From positions 62,001 to 126,000 of the forward strand of contig NZ_JAQMYP010000026.1 in the NCBI RefSeq assembly GCF_028369295.1: DNA of 64,000 bases. The letters run 5' to 3'. The translations under genes and the position numbers were made by a program. This document shows, in pieces, positions 34,998 to 44,612 of this stretch (its first letter is position 1; each line of letters begins with the position of its first letter). Below the pieces are notes generated by a model, which ran no database searches, was not told the origin of the DNA, and saw only the letters and a list, made by a program, of their open reading frames with translations. The DNA comes from Streptomyces sp. HD (GTDB lineage: Bacteria; Actinomycetota; Actinomycetes; Streptomycetales; Streptomycetaceae).

Positions 34998-36422
34998 TCA
35001 GGCGCCCGCGCCGAGTTCGCGAACCGCCTCCGCGAACGCGTCACCGCGCTGGTTGTAGTTGGCGAACATGTCCATGGAGGCACAGGCCGGAGCAAGGAGC
35101 ACCGTGTCGCCGGGCCGTGCGAGGCCCTTCGCCTCCTGGACCGCCGCAAGCATCGCCCCAGTGTCGGTCCGGTCGAGGTCGACGACGGGTACTTCCGGCG
35201 CGTGTCGCGCGAGGGCTTCACGGATCAGGCCACGATCGGCGCCCATGAGCACGACCGCGCGCAGCCGCTCGGCCGACTCGGCGACCAGTTCCTCGAAGAC
35301 GGCGCCCTTGGCGAGCCCGCCCGCGATCCAGACGATGGAGTCGTAGGCCGCCAACGACGCTTGAGCCGCGTGGGTGTTGGTGGCCTTGGAGTCGTCGACG
35401 TAGGCGACCCCGTCCACGTCCGCCACGTGCGCGATGCGGTGGGCGTCCGGGGTGAAGGCCCGCAGCCCGTCCCGTACGGCCTTGGGGGGCACCCCGAAGG
35501 CCCGGGCGAGGGCCGCCGCCGCAAGGGCGTTGGCGATGTTGTGCGGCGCCGGCGGGTTGACGTCGGAGACCTCGGCGAGCTCCTGGGCGTTCTTCTGCCG
35601 GTCCTCGACGAAGGCGCGGTCGACGAGGATGCCCTCGACGACGCCGAGTTGGGACGGGGCCGGGGTGCCGAGGGTGAAGCCGATGGCCCGGCAGCCCTCC
35701 TCCACGTCGGCCTCGCGGACCAGGTCCTCGGTGGCCTTGTCGGCGACGTTGTAGACGCAGGCGACGCGGTTGCCCTCGTAGATACGGCCCTTGTCGGCGG
35801 CGTACGCCTCCATGGAGCCGTGCCAGTCGAGATGGTCGGGGGCGAGGTTCAGCACGGCCGCCGAGTGGGCGCGCAGCGAGGGCGCCCAGTGCAGCTGGTA
35901 GCTGGACAACTCCACGGCGAGGACGTCGTACTGCTCCTCGCCGAGCACCGCGTCGAGGAGTGAGACGCCGATGTTGCCGACGGCCGCCGTGCGCAGGCCC
36001 GCCGCCTTGAGGATGGAGGCGAGCATCTGGACGGTCGTGGTCTTGCCGTTGGTGCCGGTCACGGCGAGCCAGGGCGCGGCGTCGGGGCCGCGCAGTCGCC
36101 AGGCGAGCTCGACGTCGCCCCAGACCGGGACGCCGGCCTGCTCGGCGGCGGCGAACAGCGGCTTGTCCGGCTTCCAGCCGGGTGCGGTGACGATCAGTTC
36201 GGTGCCGTCGGGCAGGGTCGCTCCGTCGCCGAGGCGGACGGTGATGCCGAGGTCCTCCAGCTCGGTGGCCTGGGCACGCGCGCGTGCGTCGTCGCCGTCG
36301 TTGACGACGGTGACGTGGGCGCCGAGGCCGTGCAGCACCTTGGCCGCCGGGATCCCGGAGACGCCGAGCCCGGCGACGGTGACGTTCTTCCCCTGCCAGT
36401 CGGTCACTTGTCCGCTGCCCAT
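34998..36422 (-). CDS. murD: UDP-MurNAc-L-alanine:D-glutamate ligase
   Basis: 474 residues, a Mur ligase adding D-Glu to UDP-MurNAc-L-Ala in the cytoplasm. ATP-binding motif AVTGTNGKTTTVQML, central EVSSYQL-type segment VELSSYQLHWAPSL, and the C-terminal domain with VDDSKATNTHAA. ATG 36422 overlaps mraY by 19 nt; an in-frame GTG at 36407 would give the classic 4-nt GTGA overlap and is a real alternative. Either way translation is coupled to mraY. Confidence 0.97.
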   Translation of the reverse strand: MGSGQVTDWQGKNVTVAGLGVSGIPAAKVLHGLGAHVTVVNDGDDARARAQATELEDLGITVRLGDGATLPDGTELIVTAPGWKPDKPLFAAAEQAGVPVWGDVELAWRLRGPDAAPWLAVTGTNGKTTTVQMLASILKAAGLRTAAVGNIGVSLLDAVLGEEQYDVLAVELSSYQLHWAPSLRAHSAAVLNLAPDHLDWHGSMEAYAADKGRIYEGNRVACVYNVADKATEDLVREADVEEGCRAIGFTLGTPAPSQLGVVEGILVDRAFVEDRQKNAQELAEVSDVNPPAPHNIANALAAAALARAFGVPPKAVRDGLRAFTPDAHRIAHVADVDGVAYVDDSKATNTHAAQASLAAYDSIVWIAGGLAKGAVFEELVAESAERLRAVVLMGADRGLIREALARHAPEVPVVDLDRTDTGAMLAAVQEAKGLARPGDTVLLAPACASMDMFANYNQRGDAFAEAVRELGAGA

Positions 36423-37477
36423 CCCGCGTAGAAGAGGCCCAGTCCGACGATCACACAGATGCCCTGAATGATCCAGAAGCGGACCACTACGAGCACTTCC
36501 GACCAGCCCTTGAGTTCGAAGTGGTGCTGGAGTGGCGCCATGCGGAAGACGCGCTTGCCGGTGAGGCGGAAGGAGCCGACCTGGATGACCACCGACATGG
36601 TGATCAGCACGAACAGACCACCGAGGATGGCGAGCAGCAGCTCGGTGCGCGAGCAGATGGCGAGACCGGCGAGCGCGCCGCCGAGGGCCAGTGAACCGGT
36701 GTCACCCATGAAGATCTTGGCGGGCGACGTGTTCCACCACAGGAAGCCGAGGCAGGCGCCCATCAGCGCGGAGGAGACGACGGCGAGATCGAGTGGATCG
36801 CGCACTTCGTAGCAGGCGTTGGGGTTGGGCAGGATCTGCGCGTTGGCGCAGGACTCCTGGAACTGCCAGACGCCGATGAAGGTGTAGGCGCCGAAGACGA
36901 GCACGGAGGCGCCGGTGGCGAGGCCGTCCAGACCGTCCGTCAGGTTCACGCCGTTCGACATGGCGAGGATCATGAACAGCGCCCAGACGACGAACAGCAC
37001 CGGGCCGATGGACCAGCCGAAGTCCTGCACGAAGGAGAGCTTGGTGGAGGCCGGGGTGTTGCCGCGGTTGTCCGCGAACTGCAGCGAGAGCACCGCGAAG
37101 GCGATACCGCCGAAGAGCTGGCCGGCCATCTTGGCCTTGGCCCGCAGACCCAGCGAACGACGCTTGACGATCTTGATGTAGTCGTCGAGGAAACCGACCA
37201 GACCCATGCCGGCCATCAGCCCGAGCACCAGGATGCCGGAGAACGTCGGCGGCTTGCCGGTGATCAGCTTGGACAGGAAGTACGCGGCGACCGTGGCCAG
37301 GATGAAGGCGATACCACCCATGGTCGGCGTACCGCGCTTGGCGTGGTGCTCGCGCGGGCCGTCGTCCCGGATGTACTGACCGTAGCCCTTGCGGGCCAGC
37401 AGCTTGATCAACAGCGGGGTGCCGATCAGGGTCAGGAAGAGGCCAATGACTCCTGAGAACAGGATCTGATTCATCAT
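36404..37477 (-). CDS. mraY: Phospho-MurNAc-pentapeptide translocase
   Basis: 357 residues with ten transmembrane segments. It transfers phospho-MurNAc-pentapeptide to undecaprenyl phosphate to make lipid I. Typical motifs: GTPTMGGIAF, LGFLDDYIKI and NLTDGLDGLA with catalytic aspartates, and FMGDTGSLALGG. ATG 37477 overlaps the murF stop by 4 nt (ATGA). The family length is about 360. Confidence 0.98.
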   Translation of the reverse strand: MMNQILFSGVIGLFLTLIGTPLLIKLLARKGYGQYIRDDGPREHHAKRGTPTMGGIAFILATVAAYFLSKLITGKPPTFSGILVLGLMAGMGLVGFLDDYIKIVKRRSLGLRAKAKMAGQLFGGIAFAVLSLQFADNRGNTPASTKLSFVQDFGWSIGPVLFVVWALFMILAMSNGVNLTDGLDGLATGASVLVFGAYTFIGVWQFQESCANAQILPNPNACYEVRDPLDLAVVSSALMGACLGFLWWNTSPAKIFMGDTGSLALGGALAGLAICSRTELLLAILGGLFVLITMSVVIQVGSFRLTGKRVFRMAPLQHHFELKGWSEVLVVVRFWIIQGICVIVGLGLFYAGWAADK

Positions 37478-38904
37478 CGGGCGGCAACCTCACCCTCGGT
37501 GCCGCCCGCGAGCAGCGCCTCGGCGACACTCTCCAGCCCGACCGAACGGGACGCCTTCACGAGTACGACGTCCCCCGGGCGCAGCTCGCTGCGCAACAGG
37601 TCGACCGCCGCCTGTGCGTCGGACACGTGCACCGACTCCTCACCCCACGAACCCTCGTTATATGCGCCCAGTTGCAGCCAGGACGCTTCCCTGCCCCCGA
37701 CCGCGACGAGCTTGCTGACGTTGAGCCGGACGGCGAGCCGTCCGACCGCGTCGTGCTCGGCGAGCGCCTCGTCACCGAGCTCGGCCATCTTGCCGAGCAC
37801 CGCCCACGTACGGCCCCCCGTCGCCCGTGCGGCGCCGCCCATCGCGGCCAGCGCACGCAGAGCGGCCCGCATGGACTCGGGGTTCGCGTTGTAGGCGTCG
37901 TTGACGATCGTCACGCCGTCCGGGCGCTCGGTGACCTCCATCCGCCAGCGGGAGAGGGAGCCCGCCTCGGAGAGCGCGGTGGCGATCTCTTCCGCGGACA
38001 TGCCCAGCTCATGGGCGACGGCGGCCGCGGCGAGCGCGTTCGACACGTGGTGCTCACCGTACAGGCGCATGGTCACATCGCTTGCACCGGAGGGTGTGTG
38101 AAGGGTGAAAGCAGGCTGTCCGCTGTCCGTGAGTCTCACGTTCTCGGCGCGTACGTCCGCTTCGCCTGACTCTCCGAAAAGGATCACCTTCGCCTTCGTA
38201 CGGGAGGCCATGGCCCGTACGAGGGGATCGTCGGCGTTGAGGATCGCGGTGCCGCCCTCCGCCGCCGACGGCAGCCCTTCGACGAGCTCGCCCTTGGCCT
38301 GCGCGATCTGCTCACGGCCGCCGAACTCGCCGATGTGGGCGGTGCCGACGTTGAGCACGAGGCCGATCCTCGGGGGCGTCAGATCGGAGAGGTAGCGGAT
38401 GTGGCCGATGCCGCGGGCGCCCATCTCCAGGACGAGGAAGCGGGTCTCCTCGGTGGCGCTGAGGGCGGTGAGCGGCAGTCCGATCTCGTTGTTGAGGGAG
38501 CCCGGCGTCCACACGGTGGGCGCCTTGCGCTGGAGCACCTGGGCGATCAGGTCCTTGGTGCTGGTCTTGCCCGCCGAGCCGGTCAGGGCCACGAGGGTCG
38601 CGCCGAGCCGCTGGACGACATGACGGGCGAGGGCGCCGAGGGCCTTCTGGACGTCCGGCACGACGATCGCGGGCACGCCCACGGGGCGCGAGCCCAGTAC
38701 CGCGGCGGCGCCGGCCGCGACGACGGCCTGCGCGAAGTCGTGGCCGTCGACGCGCTCGCCGACGAAGGCGACGAAGAGGCTGCCGGGCTCCACTTCACGG
38801 GAGTCCCGGACGACGGATCCGGTGACCTGGACGGACGGATCCGGTATGTCGTGCGTCTGCCCGCCGACGACTTCTGCGATCTCGGCGAGGGAGAGGGCGA
38901 TCAC
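37474..38904 (-). CDS. murF: UDP-MurNAc-tripeptide:D-Ala-D-Ala ligase
   Basis: 476 residues from GTG 38904, which begins VIALSLAEIAEVVGGQ where the family's N-terminal domain starts; the longer open frame upstream lies inside murE and is not used. ATP-binding motif ALTGSAGKTSTKDLI, Mur ligase centre EMGARGIGHIRYL, and VNDAYNANPESMRAAL in the C-terminal part. It completes the pentapeptide precursor. The start is four bases after the murE stop, and the end overlaps mraY by 4 nt. Confidence 0.97.
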   Translation of the reverse strand: MIALSLAEIAEVVGGQTHDIPDPSVQVTGSVVRDSREVEPGSLFVAFVGERVDGHDFAQAVVAAGAAAVLGSRPVGVPAIVVPDVQKALGALARHVVQRLGATLVALTGSAGKTSTKDLIAQVLQRKAPTVWTPGSLNNEIGLPLTALSATEETRFLVLEMGARGIGHIRYLSDLTPPRIGLVLNVGTAHIGEFGGREQIAQAKGELVEGLPSAAEGGTAILNADDPLVRAMASRTKAKVILFGESGEADVRAENVRLTDSGQPAFTLHTPSGASDVTMRLYGEHHVSNALAAAAVAHELGMSAEEIATALSEAGSLSRWRMEVTERPDGVTIVNDAYNANPESMRAALRALAAMGGAARATGGRTWAVLGKMAELGDEALAEHDAVGRLAVRLNVSKLVAVGGREASWLQLGAYNEGSWGEESVHVSDAQAAVDLLRSELRPGDVVLVKASRSVGLESVAEALLAGGTEGEVAAR

Positions 38905-38908
38905 AAGT

Positions 38909-40570
38909 TCATCCCTGGGTCTTCTGGATAGCTTCGCGAAGCACCTGGCGGTCGTCGAAGGGACGGACCACCCCGGCGATGTCCTGGCCCTGCTCATGCC
39001 CCTTGCCGGCGACCAGCACGGTGTCGCCGGGCTGTGCGCGGGCGACGGCTGCGGCGATCGCGGCGGCCCGGTCCTCGAAGACCTGGACCTCGCCACGCTC
39101 GTGCACTGGCACGGACGCCGCGCCCTGGAGCATGGTTGCGAGAATCGCGAGGGGGTCTTCGGAGCGGGGGTTGTCGGAGGTCAGTACGGCGGTGTCGGCG
39201 AGCCGGGCCGCGGCGGCACCCATCGGTTCGCGCTTGGTCTGGTCGCGGTCCCCGCCGCAGCCGAGCACGATGTGCAGGCTGCCCTCGGTGACCTTGCGCA
39301 GCGCCTTGAGCACCGACTCGACGGCGTCGGTCTTGTGGGCGTAGTCCACGACCGCGAGATACGGCTGCCCGGCGTCCACCCGCTCCAGCCGGCCCGGCAC
39401 GCCCGGCACGGCGGCGATGCCGTCGGCGGCGGTCTGGGCGTCGAGGCCGGCGGCGGCCAGGGCGACGATGGCGGCGAGGGTGTTCGCCACGTTGAAGGGG
39501 CCCGGCAGCGGCGACCTGGCGGTGATCCGCTCGCTCTTGGGGCCGATCACCGTGAACGTCGCGTCCATGGGACCGACCTCGACGTCCTCGGCACGCCAGT
39601 CGGCGTCGGGGTGGCCCTCGGCGGAGAAGGTGACGACCGGGACGGAGGCCTCCTTCGCGAGCCTGCGGCCGTACTCGTCATCGAGGTTGACGACGCCGAA
39701 TCTGCTGCGCCGGGGAGTGAACAGCTGCGCCTTGGCCCGGAAGTAGTCCTCCATGTCGGAGTGGAACTCCATGTGTTCCGGGCTGAGGTTGGTGAACACG
39801 GCGATGTCGAAGACGCAGCCGTCGACCCGGCCGAGCACCAGCGCGTGGCTGGAGACCTCCATGGCGACCGCCTCGACGCCGCGTTCGCGCATGACGGCGA
39901 ACAGGGCCTGCAGGTCGGTGGCCTCGGGGGTGGTCCGCTCGGACTTGATGCGCTCGTCGCCGATACGCATCTCGACCGTGCCGATCAGCCCGGTGGAGCG
40001 GGTGCTCTTGAGGCCGCCCTCGACCAGGTACGCGGTGGTGGTCTTGCCGGAGGTGCCGGTGATGCCGATCTGGAGCAGATCGCGGCCGGGGTGGCCGTAG
40101 ATCGTGGCCGCCAGTTCGCCCATCCGGCCGCGCGGATCCTCGACGACCAGGACCGGCAGGCCGGTCGCGGCGGCGCGCTCGGCGCCGGTCGGGTCGGTCA
40201 GCACGGCGGCCGCGCCGAGGCCGGCGGCCTGCGTCACGAAGTCGGCACCGTGCAGACGGGCGCCCGGGAGGGCGGCGTACAGGTCGCCGGGGCGGACTGC
40301 GCGCGAGTCATGGGTGATGCCCGTGACCTCGGCGGATTCGGCGCGCTCCGGCGTGGTGGCCCCCAGCTGACCGGCGAGTTCCGCGAGGGGTGTGGCGGAG
40401 ACCTGGGCCGGCCTGGGCGGTCCCGGATATGTCACGGGATGCCCCTTCTGGGTGGTTTGGGACTGATCAGCGTGTGGCACGGCGGTGAGCGTACCGGGCG
40501 TACCGGCTTCGGAGCGAAGTGAGGGGCGGGGCTCGCTCTGGTTCCCGGCGTCGGGAGTGATCGTTGTCAC
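38909..40570 (-). CDS. murE: UDP-MurNAc-tripeptide synthetase (diaminopimelate-adding)
   Basis: A 553-residue frame from GTG 40570. The first 45 residues are low complexity, and a second GTG at 40435 (VTYPGPPRPAQVS, with AAGGGG seven bases upstream) may be the real start, giving 508 residues. Motifs: GITGTSGKTTTAYLVEGGL (ATP), MEVSSHALVLGRV and the meso-diaminopimelate recognition motif DNPRSEDP, which tells that it adds DAP (LL-DAP in Streptomyces walls). It sits between ftsI (47 nt) and murF (4 nt). Confidence 0.96.
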   Translation of the reverse strand: MTTITPDAGNQSEPRPSLRSEAGTPGTLTAVPHADQSQTTQKGHPVTYPGPPRPAQVSATPLAELAGQLGATTPERAESAEVTGITHDSRAVRPGDLYAALPGARLHGADFVTQAAGLGAAAVLTDPTGAERAAATGLPVLVVEDPRGRMGELAATIYGHPGRDLLQIGITGTSGKTTTAYLVEGGLKSTRSTGLIGTVEMRIGDERIKSERTTPEATDLQALFAVMRERGVEAVAMEVSSHALVLGRVDGCVFDIAVFTNLSPEHMEFHSDMEDYFRAKAQLFTPRRSRFGVVNLDDEYGRRLAKEASVPVVTFSAEGHPDADWRAEDVEVGPMDATFTVIGPKSERITARSPLPGPFNVANTLAAIVALAAAGLDAQTAADGIAAVPGVPGRLERVDAGQPYLAVVDYAHKTDAVESVLKALRKVTEGSLHIVLGCGGDRDQTKREPMGAAAARLADTAVLTSDNPRSEDPLAILATMLQGAASVPVHERGEVQVFEDRAAAIAAAVARAQPGDTVLVAGKGHEQGQDIAGVVRPFDDRQVLREAIQKTQG

Positions 40571-40617
40571 GAGGTGGTTCCTGGCTGCTCGGTGCTGATC
40601 AGTGTGGTCGGGTGAGG

Positions 40618-42579
40618 TCAGGGTCGGTAGCCGACCGGGAGCTTCGCGGGCTTGGCCCCGGTGGGCGGAACCTGGAGGGTCTTCAGCGCGAACTCCATGA
40701 CCTTCTTGTAGATCGGCCCGCAGATCTGGCCGCCGAAGTAGTTGCCCGCGGTGGCGTTCTGGATGGCGCAGTAGACCGTGACGCGGGGCTTGTCCGCGGG
40801 CGCGAAACCGGCGAACGACGACGTGTAGCCGCGGTACCTGCCGGTGGCCGGATCCACTCGGTTCGCCGTACCCGTCTTGCCCGCGACCCGGTAGCCGGGG
40901 ATGCGCGCCTTGGTGCCGGTGCCCTCCTCGTCGTCCACGACCGACTCCAGCATCTGGGCGAGGGTCCTCGCCGTCTTGGCGCTGACGACCCTGGTCTTCT
41001 TGGGTTTCTTGGCGGGCGTGAACTGCCCGTCGGGTCCCTTGGTGCCGCGCACGAGGGTGGGCTCGATGCGTACGCCGCCGTTGGCGATCGTCGAGTAGAC
41101 GGAGGCCGCCTGCATCGCGTTGATGGACACGCCCTGGCCGAAAGGAATCGTGTACTGCTGCGAGGTGGACCAGGTGTCCGGGGCGGCGAGGATGCCCGGG
41201 GTCTCACCCGGGTAGCCCAGCCCGGTGTAGCCGCCGAAGCCGAACTTGCGCAGGTAGCTGTACAGGACCCGGTTGGCCTGCCGCTGCGTCTTGCCCAGCT
41301 GGCCGGTGGCCAGGATGGTGCCGATGTTGCTGGACTTGGCGAGCACGCCGTTGAGCGTCAGGTACCAGGTCGGGTGGTCGATGTCGTCCTTGAAGAGCCG
41401 GTCGCCGCGGTGCAGCCGGTTCGGCACGACGACACTCGTGGTGGGCACGGCCACGCCCTCCTGCAGTACGGCGGCCATCGAGATGACCTTCGCGGTGGAG
41501 CCGGGCTCGTAGGCGTCCTGGACGGCCGCGTTGCCCATGTTGGCGGCCCTGGCCTCGGAGAGGTTGTTCGGGTCGAAGCCGGGCGAGTTGGCCATCGCGA
41601 GGACCTGGCCGGTCCGGGTGTCCTGGACGATCACATAGCCGCGGTCCGCCTTGGACTTCGCGACCTGCTCGGAGATCGCGTTCTGCGCGGCCCACTGGAT
41701 GTCGCGGTCGATGGTGAGCTCGACGTCGCTGCCGGGCACGGCGGGCGTCTCGGTGGAGTTCACGGTGGGGACCTGGCGGCCGCCGGACTGGGCGTAGCGG
41801 ATCTCGCCGTCCTTGCCGGTCAGCTCCTTGTTCAGCTGCTGCTCGACACCGCCGCCGCCCTTGCCGTCGGCGTTGACCCAGCCCAGTATCCCGGCGGCGA
41901 GGTCGCCGTTGGGATACACGCGCTTGCTGCTGGCGACCGAGAGGACGCCGGCGAGGACGTTGACCGTGGTCTTGTCCTTCTGGGACTTGGTGGCCAGCGC
42001 GTTCTTCAGGTCCTTGATCTGCTTCCAGACCTGCGGGGTCTGGCGGCTCGCCAGCAGGGTGTAGCGCTGGTTCTTGTTCTCCGGCCGGAGCTTCTTGACG
42101 ATCGCCTGCTGGTCCTGGCCGAGGATCGGGGCCAGGAGGGCGGCCGCCTGCTCGGGGCCGTCGTCGATCTTCAGCTGCTCACGGCTGAACAGCGTGGGGT
42201 CGGCGGTGATGTCGTACGCGTCCACGCTGGCCGCCAGCGCCACGCCGTTGCGGTCGGTGATGCCGCCGCGCTCGGCGGCCAGGGTGTAGCCGACGTAGCG
42301 GTTCTTCTCGGCCTTGGCCGCGTAGGTGCTCGCGTCGACGCCCTGCACCTGGAGCAGGCGCAGGACGAAGGCGAGCAGGACCAGGGTCAGGGCCAGGCTG
42401 ACCATGCGGAGCCGGGGGCGGGGCCTGCCGAGCCGGATACGGACCACGGGACGCGGGACCGGGCGGCGGGCGGGGCGGGCACCGGGGCCCGAACGGCGCT
42501 GGGCTCCGCCGGAACGGGCGGGCTTCGCGGGTCCGGGCACACGGCGGCGCGGCGCTTCCCTGTCGGACACTTCCGTCAC
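40618..42579 (-). CDS. ftsI: Penicillin-binding protein, septal transpeptidase FtsI (PBP3)
   Basis: 653 residues from GTG 42579, which overlaps the ftsL stop by 4 nt (GTGA). A basic, Arg/Pro-rich cytoplasmic tail (1-60), one transmembrane helix (VSLALTLVLLAFVLRLL), a PBP dimerisation domain (ERGGITDRNGVALA) and a transpeptidase domain. Active-site motifs: STAK at 361-364, SSN in LAKSSNIGTIL and KTGTA with K568. It cross-links septal peptidoglycan with FtsW. In Streptomyces it is needed for sporulation septation. Confidence 0.97.
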   Translation of the reverse strand: MTEVSDREAPRRRVPGPAKPARSGGAQRRSGPGARPARRPVPRPVVRIRLGRPRPRLRMVSLALTLVLLAFVLRLLQVQGVDASTYAAKAEKNRYVGYTLAAERGGITDRNGVALAASVDAYDITADPTLFSREQLKIDDGPEQAAALLAPILGQDQQAIVKKLRPENKNQRYTLLASRQTPQVWKQIKDLKNALATKSQKDKTTVNVLAGVLSVASSKRVYPNGDLAAGILGWVNADGKGGGGVEQQLNKELTGKDGEIRYAQSGGRQVPTVNSTETPAVPGSDVELTIDRDIQWAAQNAISEQVAKSKADRGYVIVQDTRTGQVLAMANSPGFDPNNLSEARAANMGNAAVQDAYEPGSTAKVISMAAVLQEGVAVPTTSVVVPNRLHRGDRLFKDDIDHPTWYLTLNGVLAKSSNIGTILATGQLGKTQRQANRVLYSYLRKFGFGGYTGLGYPGETPGILAAPDTWSTSQQYTIPFGQGVSINAMQAASVYSTIANGGVRIEPTLVRGTKGPDGQFTPAKKPKKTRVVSAKTARTLAQMLESVVDDEEGTGTKARIPGYRVAGKTGTANRVDPATGRYRGYTSSFAGFAPADKPRVTVYCAIQNATAGNYFGGQICGPIYKKVMEFALKTLQVPPTGAKPAKLPVGYRP

Positions 42580-43157
42580 CTGCCGGGGGTCGGGTACGTG
42601 GAGGACTGGGCGGACGGGATGGACTGCTGGGCGGGGGGCGGGTACTGCGGCGCGGCGGGAGCGGCCCCGGGAGGCGGTGTGACGGACATCGGGCTCGGTG
42701 CCGTACCGGCTGCCGGGGCCGCCGCGGGCTCGCTGACGGGGGTCTCGGGGGTGAGGATGAGCGGCGTGTAGGCGGCGCCCTCGCCCCAGGACCGGGACGC
42801 GGGGCTCGGGACGCCCTTGACCTTGCCGTCGGGGCCGAGGAACGCGGGGTCGCCGCCGGGGACCATGCCGAGCTCGCGGGCGCGGCGCTGGAGGGCGTCG
42901 GGTTCGGCGTAGCCGTCGATGTCCCGCTGGAGGGACTGCTCCTCGTCGGTGAGGGTCTTCGTCCCCCTCTTCAGGTCGTCCAGCTTGAACGCGCCCTCGC
43001 TGAGGGCGGAGTTCAGCACGAGGAGCCCGATGAGGCCGCCGCCGAGGAGAAGGACGACAAGGAGGACGAAGGGGGTGCGGGCGGCGCGTGCGCGCCCTGC
43101 GGGGATGAGCCGCGCGAGCCGGGCGGCTCGCCCCTTCAGTTCGGGTTTCCTGCTCAC
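42576..43157 (-). CDS. ftsL: FtsL-like septum formation initiator
   Basis: 193 residues from GTG 43157, four bases after GGGGGAGG. Charged N-terminus with KGRAARLARLIPAGRARAAR, one transmembrane segment (PFVLLVVLLLGGGLIGLLVL), a coiled-coil region (LDDLKRGTKTLTDEEQSLQR) and a long Pro/Ala-rich extracytoplasmic tail. Position between rsmH and ftsI, size and topology fit FtsL, which bridges FtsQ and FtsWI. The sequence of FtsL proteins diverges fast, so position weighs heavily in this call. The open frame upstream of the GTG is not coding-like. Confidence 0.88.
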   Translation of the reverse strand: MSRKPELKGRAARLARLIPAGRARAARTPFVLLVVLLLGGGLIGLLVLNSALSEGAFKLDDLKRGTKTLTDEEQSLQRDIDGYAEPDALQRRARELGMVPGGDPAFLGPDGKVKGVPSPASRSWGEGAAYTPLILTPETPVSEPAAAPAAGTAPSPMSVTPPPGAAPAAPQYPPPAQQSIPSAQSSTYPTPGR

Positions 43158-43236
43158 TGGACCTCCCCCGGGTCCGGTTCTCCAACTGATGGGTTCGGAT
43201 CCTGGACCCGGACGCCCGCCCCTGCCCTCTCGCCCG

Positions 43237-44193
43237 TCATTCGATGGACTCCCTGATGCGCTCGGCGCCACGCAGGCGCGCAGGTGCCGCGCGCCGGTTC
43301 TCGGCGACCTCTTCCTCGGTGGGAAGTTCGGCACCGCGCGTCAGCAGCTTGAGCCGCGGCTGGTACTGCTCGGGGACGACGGGCAGCCCGGGCGGGGCGG
43401 TGTTGGCGGCGCCGGCTGCGAAGACCTGCTTGACCAGCCGGTCCTCCAGCGAGTGGTACGACAGGACGGCGATCCGCCCGCCGACGTCGAGGGCCTCCAC
43501 GGCGGCCGGGATCGCCCGCTCCAGGACGGAGAGCTCGCCGTTGACCTCGATGCGCAGCGCCTGGAAGGTGCGCTTGGCCGGGTTGCCGCCGGTACGCTTG
43601 GCGGCCTGCGGCAGCGCGTCCCGGATCAGCTCCACGAGCCGGGCGCTGTTGCTGAACGGCTCCTTGTCGCGTTCGCGCACGATGGCGGACACGATCCGCT
43701 TGGCCTGCTTCTCCTCGCCGTAGGCGCGCAGGATGCGGACCAGCTCACCGGCCGGGTAGGTGTTGAGGACCTCGGCGGCACTCATACCGGTCGTCTGGTC
43801 CATGCGCATGTCGAGAGGGGCGTCCTGGGCGTAGGCGAAGCCGCGGTCGGCCTCGTCCAGCTGCATGGAGGAGACGCCGAGGTCGAACAGGACGCCCTGC
43901 ACGCGCGCGATGCCGAGCCGGTCCAGGACGTCCGGGAGCTCGTCGTAGACGGCGTGCACGAGGTTCGCGCGCTCGCCGTAGGGCGCGAGGCGCTCGCCGG
44001 ACAGGCGCAGCGCCTCCTTGTCGCGGTCGAGAGCGACGAGCCGGGCCTCGGGGAACTGCTGGAGGAGCGCCTCGCTGTGGCCGCCGAGCCCGAGGGTGCA
44101 GTCGACGACGACCGCTCCGGGCCGCTGCAGGGCGGGGGCCAACATGTCCAGGCACCGCTGGAGCATCACCGGGACATGTCGACTCTGGCTCAA
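43237..44193 (-). CDS. rsmH: 16S rRNA (cytosine1402-N4)-methyltransferase
   Basis: 318 residues of the RsmH/MraW family, which methylates N4 of C1402 in the decoding centre of 16S rRNA. SAM-binding start [15 protein letters not shown] with [14 protein letters not shown], then [20 protein letters not shown], and the end [18 protein letters not shown]-like tail. It is the first gene of the minus-strand cluster. mraZ, which often precedes it, is not found upstream; instead a divergent carbonic anhydrase gene is there. Confidence 0.98.
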   Translation of the reverse strand: MSQSRHVPVMLQRCLDMLAPALQRPGAVVVDCTLGLGGHSEALLQQFPEARLVALDRDKEALRLSGERLAPYGERANLVHAVYDELPDVLDRLGIARVQGVLFDLGVSSMQLDEADRGFAYAQDAPLDMRMDQTTGMSAAEVLNTYPAGELVRILRAYGEEKQAKRIVSAIVRERDKEPFSNSARLVELIRDALPQAAKRTGGNPAKRTFQALRIEVNGELSVLERAIPAAVEALDVGGRIAVLSYHSLEDRLVKQVFAAGAANTAPPGLPVVPEQYQPRLKLLTRGAELPTEEEVAENRRAAPARLRGAERIRESIE

Positions 44194-44612
44194 GGGGCCC
44201 TCTCAGATCCGGCGGGCCTTACGCACCGCCGGGTCCCCGCCCGCTCGTGAAGGGGAGGTCTGCCGGCGCCGGGAGCGTCAGCCGACCGGGAGCGGGAGGA
44301 GGCCGAGCCGTACGTACGCGCCGCGCACGCGGGGAGATCTCCGGAAAATCGCCGGGGTCTCCGGGAAAAACAGTCCAGCAGGGAGAGCCGCCCCTCCCGC
44401 TTCGCGTCACTTTAGTCCACCGTGTCGCGCGGTCAATCAACCGGCCTGCGCTTCGCCGATTCGGGTTCGGACGAAGCCGCGCGGTGCGGAAAATCGCTCG
44501 TATGGGCGCACTCACGCCACCCCTGTGGGTTAGCTCACAACAAGGCTCGATGGCGTTCTTTGTCCCCCCTCACAGCGGGACCGTTCGGCACGTGACCAGT
44601 ACCGTCATGGGT
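44194..44612. promoter_or_regulatory. Divergent rsmH / carbonic anhydrase regulatory region
   Basis: 419 bp without a gene. It must hold the promoter of the division and cell-wall cluster (minus) and of the carbonic anhydrase gene (plus). GC content drops around 44400-44440 and 44520-44560. A CRP-like 16-mer is at 44524-44539. An open plus-strand frame crosses the region and joins the carbonic anhydrase frame, but its composition does not look like a real N-terminal extension. Confidence 0.7.
44524..44539. promoter_or_regulatory. CRP-like palindrome TGTGGGTTAGCTCACA
   Basis: The site matches the CRP family consensus TGTGA-N6-TCACA at nine of ten conserved positions. It is about 74 bp before the carbonic anhydrase start and 331 bp before rsmH. 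S. coelicolor has a Crp protein with a similar consensus. Binding is inferred only. Confidence 0.4.

Noticed and set aside
38905-39096. N-terminal extension of murF
   Set aside because: It would lie inside murE, is not similar to Mur ligases, and a GTG with the proper family start is present at 38904.
44247-44606. Extended N-terminus of the carbonic anhydrase
   Set aside because: The frame is open, but the added sequence is Arg/Gly/Pro-rich and unlike the family; it covers the likely promoter and CRP-like site.
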